DNA of 64,000 nucleotides, from positions 1 to 64,000 of the forward strand of contig JAFLVP010000001.1 of the NCBI GenBank assembly GCA_022508265.1, written 5' to 3'. Positions 48,889-58,326 of the stretch are shown in pieces (the stretch's first letter is position 1; the number at the start of each line of letters is the position of its first letter). Source of the stretch: Clostridiales bacterium (lineage in GTDB: Bacteria; Bacillota; Clostridia; Christensenellales; Borkfalkiaceae). A program made the position numbers and the translations under genes. The notes beneath the pieces were generated by a model. That model saw only the letters and a program-made list of their open reading frames with translations. It made no database searches and was not told the DNA's origin.

Positions 48889-51800
48889 ATGAGGCAAAAA
48901 GTGAGAGATACTTTAGAAAAATTTATTGTAAATCATGATAATGGTATATTTTTATTAGATTCACCGACCGGATTTGGGAAGACCACTGCGGTTTTAAATA
49001 TACTGAAGTCATACCTTAAAGGCCATAATTTTACCGATATAGAAAGAATGTTTTTTGTGACCAATTTAAAAACCAATCTTCCTATAGAAAAATTGTGGTC
49101 ACAATTATCGGATGATGAGAAACAAGATTGTGTTTGGATAAAAGCTTATGATGAAGGGGTAATTGAACACTGGAAAGATGTTCATATAACCGATTCCGCA
49201 ATAAAAAACAGCAAAGAATATAAAGCATTGAAAGCAGATATAGATGTACTGCAAGATTTAATGCAAGAAAAAAATGAATTATTATCTGAAGGGAAATCGA
49301 TTGAAAAAAAGTTAAAGAGTATAGATAGCATCAGTAAAAAAATTGCCGCAATAACTGAACCTGAATTTAGACAACTAATAGTTAGAAATCATTTTTATAA
49401 TAATTCTCTTGTACAAAAGAAAAAGTTCATTAAGAACAATGAGTGGTTTAGAAAACTCTATCCAATATGTGAGCTTGAAAAGAAGAAAGTAGTTTTTATG
49501 ACCACAAAAAAATTTTTTCTGCCGATAAATCTTTTCTATCGTATGCCTTTTTATATTTATGATGATAAGATTTTAAAAAACTCGGTAGTCTTTATTGATG
49601 AATTTGATTCATCTAAAAAAATTGTTTTAAATCAAATTATAGAGAATAGTTTAAAAATTAATATTGATATAATCAGTCTTTTTGTAAATATTCATTATGT
49701 ATTACAGGGTCAAACTTTCCCAAAAGATTTGTTAAGAGAGGCTGAATCGGATCCTGAGTTTGAATCAGATTCAGAAGAAGAAATTAGGCATTATTCATCA
49801 GAAGAAATATTGGAGCTCAATAAAGAAAAATTTAAAGATGTTTATAAAAAGTACAATATTAAATATTTGTTAAAAAGCAAAGGGTTTAATTCTGAAGATA
49901 ACAGGTCTTTTTTATTTGATGATGGTAATTATATTACAGTTTTAGATGACCATCAAAAAAAGTATTTAAAGGTAATGTTAGATGAAAAAGAGAGTAAGAC
50001 TAATGCATTAACGGCAGAAAAGCGGAAACCTATTGAACAAAATCGATTGGGAACAATGTTATATGATATTTATTCCTGCATAACATTTTTTGCTCGCGGT
50101 GTTGAATTTTTAAGCCTGAATTATTTAAATTTCAAAAACACAACTAAAACAGGTAATCAACATAAGTATTCATTTGCCGATGCACTTATGACTATTCTTG
50201 CTGCCTTCAATCTTAATGGCGAAAACAGAGATTATCTGTTTACAATATTAACCGATGGTACTTATAAAGTTAATTATGATGAAAGATTTACGAGGAAGGG
50301 ATTTAAATTTACCGAAATAGAAGATAGTGAGTATCATAGTTTGCAGTCAATAGCGAGACCTTTTAACTTTGCAACTACTCCAGAAAATCTGGTAATTTTA
50401 ATAGCACAGTCGGCCCGGCTGATAGGAGTTTCTGCAACAGCCTGTATTAAAACTGTAATTGGGAATTACGATTTAAATTATATTGAATCTGTTTTGCAAG
50501 ATAGTTTTATACATATTTCAGATGACGATAAAAATAAAATAGCGAGTGATTTTAAAAAAACTCAGACTATTTACGAAGATATTAATATAAATGTTGATTT
50601 AATTGATGACTTAAATTGTTTTTCTGATAAGGAAAAAGCCACAGCTCTATTGAAAAAACTTTTCATGGGCGAGATGTTAGAAAAGTATTTAAATGATCTT
50701 GACAATAAGATTACTTCAGATTATTATTTTTTGATTCTAACGAAACTGGCTACGGTGTATGCAGAAGTCGGCAAAAAAGATATAAAGTCGTTTGTGTGTT
50801 TCTTAAATAAGCTGCCTAAAGATTATGATAGTGAATTAAACTTAAAATATTTAGAGCAGATGTTTGCCGATGTAGCTGTATCTTTAGATTTCGAGCCGTT
50901 AAACATTTTTACCATTAGTAGCAACAACTATGATGACGATATGACCATGGTTTATCATAAATTGAGTTGCGGCAATAAATGTTTTATTATAACTACGTAT
51001 CAAACAATAGGCTCAGGGAAGAACATTCAGTATGACATACCACAAACTGATTTTGACAAAGTATTCATCCAAGATGAAGATTGGTTGCAGAAAGATTTTG
51101 AGGGAATATATCTTCTTACGCCAACAAATTTAACTCAGTTATACAGATATGATTCCGATAATAAAAATGCAGATTTGTTGAGGTATTTATATCAGCAACA
51201 AATATTATTCCTAAATGATAAATTGACGTCCGGTAATTACAGACAAAATGTCTTGATTGGATTTAAAAAATGGTTTTTTAATGATAATACGCCACTTAAT
51301 AACAAGAATTCTGATTTGTATCTTCATACAGCGCAATATATAATTCAGGCTATAGGACGTATTTGTCGTTGCAAAAATAAAAACAAAAGCATTTATATAT
51401 TTTCTGATATTGAGGTAATTGAACGGCTTCAGAAAGTGAAAAAGAAATTATTGTCTGGAATATATAATAGCGAATTTTTAGCGTTGTTAAATGCTAAAAT
51501 TGAAAATGAACGGCAATTTACTGTGGAAGAGTATGCAAAACAAAATTATAATGCACATTGGTTTATTAATAACAATTCTTGTACTTTAAGAAGTTCCAAA
51601 ACGAAAGTTAGAGAATGGCAGGAATTACGTGACTATGTTTTACGTAATCCTACAGTGAAAAATGTTGAGGATAAATATGCAAGTTTGTATTATGAGTTTG
51701 GTGTAGCGATTTCAGGTTTTTCTTATCAAGTAGGCAAGCAATTTAGAATGATAGATCTTAAATTAAATACGTATGAAGATATGTTGCAGGTATCGCAGCA

Positions 51801-52293
51801 TGATTGTGGCTTATCTCGAATTCTTGAAGTATATTGTGTTAGAGATATGTTCAGTAAAAATGGGTATGCAATAAAGTGGGAAAAAGGAAATTATATAATG
51901 ACACCATCTTTGTATAATCAAATATATAAAGGTGCATTGGGAGAAGTTGCCGGCAAGTGCATCCTAAATGAATACTTGGATGATGATGTTGAAGAAATAG
52001 AAGATTATACTTTATATGAGCTCTTTGATTTTAAAATTAAAAATATTTATATTGATTTTAAACATTGGAATTTATATAAATCTAAACCCAAAGAGCAAAT
52101 TGATAAAATTAAGCGAAAATTAAATCGCACCAAAGGAGAGAAGGCAATAATAATAAATATATTAAAACGAGGCAATCACAAAGCATTTTATAATGCAGAT
52201 GGAGATGTGCTTGAAATCCCATATTTGATAAATGATCAAAATGAAGTTGATTTTGATATGTTAAAAGAAATTGAAGATTGTATTAATAATTAA
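48889..52293 (+). CDS. SF2 helicase with probable C-terminal PD-(D/E)XK-type nuclease
   Basis: A 1134-residue protein. Helicase motifs in order: Walker A SPTGFGKTT (25-33), DEAD-box-like VVFIDEFD (about 233-240), motif III GVSATA (about 513), motif V-like TYQTIGSGKNIQ (about 702) and motif VI QAIGRICR (about 819-826). A long insertion separates the Walker motifs. The last 100 residues contain ELFDFKIKNIYIDFKHW (about 1043-1059), where D...D-x-K fits a nuclease core with Asp in place of Glu. Very AT-rich. It is probably a DNA-translocating or unwinding nuclease in defence. No known named system is recognised. Followed after 132 bp, across a terminator, by the KAP/YobI gene. Confidence 0.75.
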   Translation: MRQKVRDTLEKFIVNHDNGIFLLDSPTGFGKTTAVLNILKSYLKGHNFTDIERMFFVTNLKTNLPIEKLWSQLSDDEKQDCVWIKAYDEGVIEHWKDVHITDSAIKNSKEYKALKADIDVLQDLMQEKNELLSEGKSIEKKLKSIDSISKKIAAITEPEFRQLIVRNHFYNNSLVQKKKFIKNNEWFRKLYPICELEKKKVVFMTTKKFFLPINLFYRMPFYIYDDKILKNSVVFIDEFDSSKKIVLNQIIENSLKINIDIISLFVNIHYVLQGQTFPKDLLREAESDPEFESDSEEEIRHYSSEEILELNKEKFKDVYKKYNIKYLLKSKGFNSEDNRSFLFDDGNYITVLDDHQKKYLKVMLDEKESKTNALTAEKRKPIEQNRLGTMLYDIYSCITFFARGVEFLSLNYLNFKNTTKTGNQHKYSFADALMTILAAFNLNGENRDYLFTILTDGTYKVNYDERFTRKGFKFTEIEDSEYHSLQSIARPFNFATTPENLVILIAQSARLIGVSATACIKTVIGNYDLNYIESVLQDSFIHISDDDKNKIASDFKKTQTIYEDININVDLIDDLNCFSDKEKATALLKKLFMGEMLEKYLNDLDNKITSDYYFLILTKLATVYAEVGKKDIKSFVCFLNKLPKDYDSELNLKYLEQMFADVAVSLDFEPLNIFTISSNNYDDDMTMVYHKLSCGNKCFIITTYQTIGSGKNIQYDIPQTDFDKVFIQDEDWLQKDFEGIYLLTPTNLTQLYRYDSDNKNADLLRYLYQQQILFLNDKLTSGNYRQNVLIGFKKWFFNDNTPLNNKNSDLYLHTAQYIIQAIGRICRCKNKNKSIYIFSDIEVIERLQKVKKKLLSGIYNSEFLALLNAKIENERQFTVEEYAKQNYNAHWFINNNSCTLRSSKTKVREWQELRDYVLRNPTVKNVEDKYASLYYEFGVAISGFSYQVGKQFRMIDLKLNTYEDMLQVSQHDCGLSRILEVYCVRDMFSKNGYAIKWEKGNYIMTPSLYNQIYKGALGEVAGKCILNEYLDDDVEEIEDYTLYELFDFKIKNIYIDFKHWNLYKSKPKEQIDKIKRKLNRTKGEKAIIINILKRGNHKAFYNADGDVLEIPYLINDQNEVDFDMLKEIEDCINN

Positions 52294-52314
52294 TAAAAAT
52301 ACATTTAAAAGTTT

Positions 52315-52345
52315 AAAAAGGTGCAACAGGGTGTTGCACCTTTTT
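52315..52345 (+). terminator. Perfect terminator between the helicase and KAP/YobI genes
   Basis: A perfect 14-bp stem AAAAAGGTGCAACA/TGTTGCACCTTTTT with a GGG loop. The next gene has a TATAAT at 52385-52390, so the two genes are separate transcription units or linked by read-through. Confidence 0.9.
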
Positions 52346-52425
52346 AAAGTAAGTTTATAATGTTTAATTGGAAAAATTTGGTATTATAATATTATTAGAC
52401 AAATTATATGATAGGAAAAACGAAA

Positions 52426-55400
52426 ATGGGAGAAAAAAACATACAAGGGCAGAGGTTAAAATTAGTATCATCCTCACCTATATGTGATAAAAAAAATTAT
52501 GGTGATTATGTAGAAATATTGCACAATCAAGTGCAAGCTTCTGAAGTATTTAATATTGGTATTATAGCCCCTTATGGCGCAGGGAAAAGCAGCCTAATTA
52601 AAACTTATAAAGATACAAAATATAATTTTTATAATAAGAAAAAAATAACTACCATTTCCTTAGCTAATTTCAATTCTTCATCTGATGATATTGATAGTAA
52701 AGAACCTGTAGATGAAAAGCATGTTAAAGATATCCAGTGTAGCGTAGAAAGAAGTATTCTTCAACAGTTTATTTATAAAGTAAAGAAATCAAAATTACCA
52801 CATTCACGACTTGATAGGATTGATAATAGACATTGGTGGCTTTCGCTTTTAATAGCGTTTATGATGACTGCTACAATAGCATTAGTTTGTTGTGGCGCAT
52901 TAGAATGCCTAAAATTATTGCCTTATTCAGAAGGGCAAAATTTTTATTACTTTTTTGGTGCGGCGGCATTAAGTATTTTGTGTTTACTGTTTTTACTTTT
53001 ATATAGCCGCAGATTAAATAAAATATCTATTAAAGATATAGAAACTGAGTTGTGTGGGAATGATAATGTATCCATACTAAATACTTTTATTGATGAATTG
53101 ATATATTATTTTAAAAAAACTAAAGTTAAGGTAGTGATCATAGAAGATTTAGATAGATTTAATAATACAAATTTATTTGCGAAACTAAGAGAAATAAATT
53201 TTTTAATTAACAATAGTGAAATAGTTAAGCAAAAAGTAACCTTTATCTATGCTGTAAAAGATGATTTATTCAAAACTGAAAACGATAGGGCAAAGTTTTT
53301 TGATTATATAATATCTTTAGTCCCTGTATTAAGTTTTACAAATGCAAGAAAAATTCTTGACGATGAAATCAAAAAACTATGCTCAAAAGAAATGTGGTTA
53401 CCGGAATCCTATGTGTACGAGGTTTCTCATTTTATTAATGAAATGAGAATACTAAAAAATATTATTAATGATTATATTACATATTATAAAATACTTAAAT
53501 TAAAAAATTTCCCCCAAGAAGATAAAAATATAAAGCTATTTTCACTAGTTTTATATAAAAATTTGCGTCCAGCAGACTTCGCTAAGCTTCAATTTGAAGA
53601 AGGCATTTTAGCTGGTTATTTTATTGAAAAAACCAATATTATTAAAAATGATATAGAAAAATTAAGAGGAGAAATAAGAGCATTAGAAGAAAGAAAGGAC
53701 ATAGCTAAAAATATATCATTAAATTCATTTGAAAATCTAAAAAGTTTAATTAAGGGCATGATTATTGACAATAACGAATCTACCTATGGCAATGTTAGTT
53801 ATCAGAATGTAAAAAATTTAACTACTTTTAAAAATGTCACTGGTGGATTGTCATGTGATGCTTATTATAGTTATCATTGTAGAATAAAAGTATTAGAAGA
53901 AAAACTTGGTGATACTTTAGAAAATTTAGAAAGAGCAGTTTTAGATAAGGCAGAACAAAACTTAAATAAGATTATTACTAGCATTGACACTAAAAGATCA
54001 CAAATTAAGGAATTAATCAATTTTTCTATGCGTGAATTCCTTAATTTACATGAAGACTTTATTAAAGATGATTTGATTAATTTCTTATTAGTTAATGGAT
54101 ATATTTCTGAAGATTATAAAGAATTTATTGCACATGCTGATCAGGAGTTATTATCATCCAGCGATAGTGAATTCGTACGAAATGTTTTAGCAAAACGTAA
54201 TGTTGAATTAGGAAAGAAATTGGATAATCCAATTAATGTTATACGGGAAATTCGATCGGAAAGATTTTCGGATAAATATATTCTAAATTATGATTTGATA
54301 GAATGCCTGCTTAATTATAATAAGGATAAAGCGGAGTTTTTAATAAAGAAAAAACACCTTGTTGATTATTTATGTTCTTTAGATTCGTCGATACAAAGTT
54401 TTATTAAAAATTATTTAAATGATGGGCGAGATGTAGATTTATTCATTAAAAAAATTGTGCTCAATAATGATAAATTTACTGCAATCATTTTGCAGAGTAA
54501 CGAAATTAGTGATGAGAAGAAAGAGTATTATGTAAAATGCTTATTTAAAAATCTAAGATTCGAACAAATAATAGGACAAAACAGTAATGGAATTTTAGCA
54601 AATTATTTGTGTTGCCATAAAAATATAATAGATAAGATAGGATTAATAGATAAAAAGCTGCTCCAAGAAGTCGCTTTGGAATTAAATTTAAAATTTAAGA
54701 ATTTAAATTGTGGCATTGATTATTATGATGTTGCACAATTTTGTATTGCGAATAATCTTTATGAAATAAATAACAATAATTTAGAGTTTATTGCATGTTC
54801 TTTAAAATCAGTTAATAAAGATGAGTTCAAAGCAGCGATAATTACAACTATTTATAAGATTAACGAGGCTTCGATAATTGAGTATATTTACGATAATCTG
54901 GAACTATTAGTAGAAGAAATATTAAAGAGCGAACAAAAATATAAAGAATCGCAAGAAACCTTAGAATTGGTTTTAAATAGTGGTAAGCTATCATTAGAAT
55001 TATCCAAAAAGTTTATTGATCAACAAGATACGACCTATAATTTTTATAAAAACATAGATAAAGATATATTGAAATACTTGTTTGATGAAGATAAAATCGC
55101 AGTTGATTGGAGTAATATTGTTAGTGCTAAAAAGAGTGGCTTAATAACACTAACCGACATTTTAGATTATATTAATAGAAACGCACATTGTCTGGCTGGT
55201 CAGAGTGTGGATGAAAAAACTATAATTTTAATGCTATGTAACGATGTCGTATATACATCACTTGAAGGTTTTTCAGAATTCTCAAAAGCATTCAATATTG
55301 AAATAAAAATTTCGGATATTACAAAAGATTTAATTTGTTCGATTTTGGTAAAAAATAGAAAAATTCCAGCAAATGAAAGCAATCTTAAAAGTTCCGTAAA

Positions 55401-55902
55401 CAAACCACTAGCAGTTGTTCAAATGTTAATTCAAAACAACAATCTGGTAGATTTAATAAACACAACAACTTTTACAAATAAGACAATTGAGAGCATATTT
55501 TTAGATAATGAATTACCTATTGAGTCAGCAAAAAAAATACTCAAATCTTCGCATTATAGACCCGAATCACAAGAAGCACAGGTTAAAGTTAAGGATACTT
55601 TAATATCTGATTCGATTGGACATTGTGAAAAAGCATTATTAGAAGTTATAATCAAAAATGAATCCTTTACTAAGGACGAAAAGCTAAAGGTATTAAAGCT
55701 AAATGATTTGGATTTAGATAAGAAAGATTTGTTTACATTGTTAAAGATCATTGAGCCGAAATTAAGCACATTAAAAGATCAAAAGGAAGAAAAAATTAAT
55801 TCGGGGGAGATAGATAATAGTATTTTAAATTATTTAGGATCAAGACGACTTTATAAAGTAACTGTATATCAGCGAATAACAAAACTAATAAAATTGTTTT
55901 AG
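52426..55902 (+). CDS. KAP/YobI-type membrane P-loop NTPase
   Basis: A 1158-residue protein. Walker A APYGAGKSS (about 46-54) and Walker B VVIIEDLDRF (about 236-245) enclose two membrane helices (about 139-161 and 173-194). This insertion of membrane segments inside the P-loop domain is the hallmark of KAP and YobI-type NTPases. The remaining 850 residues are helical, low in complexity and rich in Asn, Lys, Ile and Asp, probably repeats. The ATG at 52426 has AGGA upstream; ATG 52408 has no such site. KAP-type NTPases occur in phage defence and abortive infection, often with effectors. It follows the helicase-nuclease gene in the same direction. Confidence 0.75.
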   Translation: MGEKNIQGQRLKLVSSSPICDKKNYGDYVEILHNQVQASEVFNIGIIAPYGAGKSSLIKTYKDTKYNFYNKKKITTISLANFNSSSDDIDSKEPVDEKHVKDIQCSVERSILQQFIYKVKKSKLPHSRLDRIDNRHWWLSLLIAFMMTATIALVCCGALECLKLLPYSEGQNFYYFFGAAALSILCLLFLLLYSRRLNKISIKDIETELCGNDNVSILNTFIDELIYYFKKTKVKVVIIEDLDRFNNTNLFAKLREINFLINNSEIVKQKVTFIYAVKDDLFKTENDRAKFFDYIISLVPVLSFTNARKILDDEIKKLCSKEMWLPESYVYEVSHFINEMRILKNIINDYITYYKILKLKNFPQEDKNIKLFSLVLYKNLRPADFAKLQFEEGILAGYFIEKTNIIKNDIEKLRGEIRALEERKDIAKNISLNSFENLKSLIKGMIIDNNESTYGNVSYQNVKNLTTFKNVTGGLSCDAYYSYHCRIKVLEEKLGDTLENLERAVLDKAEQNLNKIITSIDTKRSQIKELINFSMREFLNLHEDFIKDDLINFLLVNGYISEDYKEFIAHADQELLSSSDSEFVRNVLAKRNVELGKKLDNPINVIREIRSERFSDKYILNYDLIECLLNYNKDKAEFLIKKKHLVDYLCSLDSSIQSFIKNYLNDGRDVDLFIKKIVLNNDKFTAIILQSNEISDEKKEYYVKCLFKNLRFEQIIGQNSNGILANYLCCHKNIIDKIGLIDKKLLQEVALELNLKFKNLNCGIDYYDVAQFCIANNLYEINNNNLEFIACSLKSVNKDEFKAAIITTIYKINEASIIEYIYDNLELLVEEILKSEQKYKESQETLELVLNSGKLSLELSKKFIDQQDTTYNFYKNIDKDILKYLFDEDKIAVDWSNIVSAKKSGLITLTDILDYINRNAHCLAGQSVDEKTIILMLCNDVVYTSLEGFSEFSKAFNIEIKISDITKDLICSILVKNRKIPANESNLKSSVNKPLAVVQMLIQNNNLVDLINTTTFTNKTIESIFLDNELPIESAKKILKSSHYRPESQEAQVKVKDTLISDSIGHCEKALLEVIIKNESFTKDEKLKVLKLNDLDLDKKDLFTLLKIIEPKLSTLKDQKEEKINSGEIDNSILNYLGSRRLYKVTVYQRITKLIKLF

Positions 55903-56034
55903 AAGTTAACAGATAACAGCATTTTAAAATTATTGTTTATTTAAATTTATGGCATAAAACTGGCAAAAAGTTGGCACAAAAATGAGTATGCAGCGTAAAT
56001 GAAAATATGTTAAACTGATATCGTGGAAAAATAG

Positions 56035-56084
56035 AAACCGTCGGGTTCAGAGCGGAAAAGCTTTGAATTTTGGCGGTTTTTTAT
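56035..56084 (+). promoter_or_regulatory. Possible attenuator hairpin before the RusA-like gene
   Basis: GAAACCGTC (56034-56042) and GGCGGTTTT (56072-56080) pair with one wobble and are followed by T residues, 30 nt before the gene's AAGGAGG. Its position in the leader suggests a transcription attenuator. Confidence 0.4.
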
Positions 56085-56115
56085 TTCCAAAAATTTTATA
56101 AAGGAGGTTCGGCTT

Positions 56116-56799
56116 ATGAACAAAGAAAATGAATTTTATCAGGTACTTACAAAGGTTGACAAATTGGATAAGGCATTCAGAAAAGAGTTAGATTATATAG
56201 TGGCGCTTTGCGAAAGAGAAAACTGTGAAACTGTTTATCCTTACTCACTAAAGTTGGAAGAGATTGCCGAGAAAATAGTTCTTTTAACTCGGGCTATGCC
56301 GTGCTACACCGGGCGCCCGAGTGCCTGCGTAGACGTGGAGGAGATCATAATGCAGGAGGTTCCAGTAGAAATCGGTTATACAAAGCAGGGTTGGTTTTCG
56401 ATAAGGATTCCTGCGCTGCTTCCGAGAAAGGAGCATGGCGGACTCAATTACATACGTGGCTTTTTGTATCCTGCAATGAATAGATATTTTATGTATAAGC
56501 CTCATAAGCGGTTCACTGATTGTGTTCTAATTTACAGGCACGTCTACAATGCAAATCGCCCCGAACGTCTGCGCCGTGACCATGACAATATAGAGATAAA
56601 TATTGTTTCGGATATCGTCGCTCTGTACGTCATGCCCGACGACGGGCCCTCTATAAGCGAGCATTACTATTGCAGTGCGGCAGGTACAGCCGACAGAACC
56701 GAAGTCTATGTGGTTCCGCAAAGTGAGTTTGAAGATTTTCTTGCAATAAAGAAGAAAATGCCCGATGAAGGTATAGAACTCGGTGATTTCAAACCGTAG
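56116..56799 (+). CDS. RusA-like (DUF6100-type) protein of mobile elements
   Basis: A 227-residue protein. The N-terminal 60 residues are helical. The core carries RRDHDNIEINIVSDIVALY followed by MPDDGP (about 150-176). The spacing of D-x-D-N, D and D-D resembles the active site of RusA-type Holliday-junction resolvases. Similar proteins are frequent in integrative elements of Clostridia, where they are annotated only as conserved hypothetical. Stronger GC content than the flanking genes and a standard AAGGAGG site suggest it belongs to a separate element together with the next gene. Confidence 0.6.
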   Translation: MNKENEFYQVLTKVDKLDKAFRKELDYIVALCERENCETVYPYSLKLEEIAEKIVLLTRAMPCYTGRPSACVDVEEIIMQEVPVEIGYTKQGWFSIRIPALLPRKEHGGLNYIRGFLYPAMNRYFMYKPHKRFTDCVLIYRHVYNANRPERLRRDHDNIEINIVSDIVALYVMPDDGPSISEHYYCSAAGTADRTEVYVVPQSEFEDFLAIKKKMPDEGIELGDFKP

Positions 56800-56866
56800 C
56801 TATCAGGAAAAAGATATGTAAAAATGAGCAAAAAAGCATAAAAATTTTTTACATATGTTTTGAGTC

Positions 56867-56909
56867 GCCCGAAAATGCGCTCTATAGAGAGCCCATTTTC
56901 GGGCTTTTT
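56867..56909 (+). terminator. Terminator of the RusA-like gene
   Basis: An 11-bp stem GCCCGAAAATG/CATTTTCGGGC with an inner stem CTCT/AGAG, then five T residues. Confidence 0.85.
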
Positions 56910-56919
56910 CATTAAAAAA

Positions 56920-56951
56920 TTACGACAACTAGTGCAGTCATGATGTCGTAA
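56920..56951 (+). promoter_or_regulatory. Inverted repeat just before the winged-helix gene
   Basis: TTACGACA (56920-56927) and TGTCGTAA (56944-56951) are perfect repeats 16 bp apart, ending just before the ribosome binding site AGGAGGTG. This is a plausible operator or a stem that affects translation of the next gene. Confidence 0.5.
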
Positions 56952-56968
56952 ATTCAGGAGGTGTTAAT

Positions 56969-58111
56969 ATGCTGCATTTCGAACAAAACAATCTTACGTA
57001 CAAGCTTTTGGACTTACTGTCCATAACCGGTGAATTCCCGACATCATCGCTTTATCTTGTCGGGAAGGAGAGAGTAGTAAAGGCTCTTGTTAAAAAACTC
57101 ACTCAATCCGATAAAATCCGTAGCTCCTTTGCCGAGATAGAGGCAAAGCTGCTGTTGCTTTCAGGCAAAGGAGCTATGAAGTCAATCAAACTGTATAAGG
57201 GGGCAATTCCTATACTCAAATGGATAGGTGCAGACGAGTATTACAAGTGGGCGTTCAGAGGTTACAATTTCCCCGGAGATGTAAAACACAAAGAGCGCAA
57301 TTTCAGAATTGCGGAAGTTGCTGCAATGTGTATGGGTGCAGGCATTGAATTCCGCCCTTACAAGTTGCCTCAGTTAAAGTCTGAACAGAATTGGGGCGCA
57401 TTATCCAACTACCCGGTTTTCTATTCCTCTAAGGTACTAAAACTAGTTGATGAAGAAGGAATGAAAAGGGTTATGTTTTCAAGGGTAATTGGGTTAATGT
57501 ACCTGGGCAATGTGGGTTACGCTGTTTACAATACCCGGAATGCACCTATCATATGGTACGGCAACGGCGAGGGTAAAGCGAAGTGGTTTACAACTCAAAT
57601 TGTACGGGCAAATTCCAAAACAAAAGCTTTTAATTATAATAATAGCGATGTAACTTCCGCTATTCTTTTTGGCAAGACTGACGGTGTAGCACTTGAGACG
57701 TTGAATTTGAGCCGTCGAAAGCGCAGGCTTGATCTTCGGTTTGACGATAATTATCAGCACATCTATTTTATACCGCTTAATGAACTGGGGAAGCGACAAC
57801 TTAAAATATTGACAGTGCAAAACTGGAAGGAAAAGATTTTGGATGCTTTGTTTGACCCTGAAGACCGCTCTTACGATAGAGGTACGTTTGAGTATGACGC
57901 TTTGATTGAGGGCAAATTCGTATATTCATTTTTGGACGGCGATTTAGCAAGACTCAAGCGGTTAAAGTTGGCTCTTGACGATGGACAAAAAAATGTTGAA
58001 ATAGTTTGTTATAATCACCAGCTCACTTTGCTTAGATGTTATCTCGGCACCGCAGTCACTTTTAAAATACTTAAGTTGTCAGCTGTAGAAAAAGCGTTTG
58101 GGATAAAGTGA
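56969..58111 (+). CDS. Putative winged-helix protein of an integrative element
   Basis: A 380-residue protein. The N-terminal 85 residues (LLDLLSITGEFPTSSLYLVG, then ERVVKALVKKLTQSDKIRS) form a probable winged helix like replication-relaxation or MobC-type proteins of clostridial conjugative elements. The rest is a mixed alpha-beta domain without a recognised motif. No recombinase or relaxase gene is present in the window, so the element, if any, is incomplete here. Confidence 0.55.
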   Translation: MLHFEQNNLTYKLLDLLSITGEFPTSSLYLVGKERVVKALVKKLTQSDKIRSSFAEIEAKLLLLSGKGAMKSIKLYKGAIPILKWIGADEYYKWAFRGYNFPGDVKHKERNFRIAEVAAMCMGAGIEFRPYKLPQLKSEQNWGALSNYPVFYSSKVLKLVDEEGMKRVMFSRVIGLMYLGNVGYAVYNTRNAPIIWYGNGEGKAKWFTTQIVRANSKTKAFNYNNSDVTSAILFGKTDGVALETLNLSRRKRRLDLRFDDNYQHIYFIPLNELGKRQLKILTVQNWKEKILDALFDPEDRSYDRGTFEYDALIEGKFVYSFLDGDLARLKRLKLALDDGQKNVEIVCYNHQLTLLRCYLGTAVTFKILKLSAVEKAFGIK

Positions 58112-58179
58112 ATGAGTGGTTTAAGAAGTATTAGGTCGTGACAGATAACCATAAAGGCGAATTGATATGAGCAACATAA

Positions 58180-58208
58180 TTGACTTTTATATAAATTTTT
58201 GTTATAAT
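58180..58208 (+). promoter_or_regulatory. Upstream promoter candidate of the BREX-like operon
   Basis: TTGACT at 58180-58185, a 17-bp spacer and TATAAT at 58203-58208, giving a leader of about 110 nt to brxP. Confidence 0.65.
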
Positions 58209-58270
58209 TTCTAATGGCAAATTAGACAAAAAATGAATTATTTAATTATCTAAAAAATAATTTTTAATTA

Positions 58271-58303
58271 TGACAATATATGTCAATATTAATGTGTTAT
58301 AAT
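58271..58303 (+). promoter_or_regulatory. Palindromic operator and second -10 box before brxP
   Basis: TGACA-ATATA-TGTCA (58271-58285) is a perfect palindrome 12 bp before a TATAAT box (58298-58303). It overlaps the expected -35 position of that box, so a dimeric regulator here could repress this promoter and block the upstream one. Confidence 0.55.
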
Positions 58304-58326
58304 ACCTAAGATAAGAAGTTATTAAT

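Noticed and set aside
48889-52293. Hachiman or DISARM helicase
   Set aside because: The partner genes that define those systems (a DUF1837 protein, or DISARM methylase and DUF1998 components) are absent around it.
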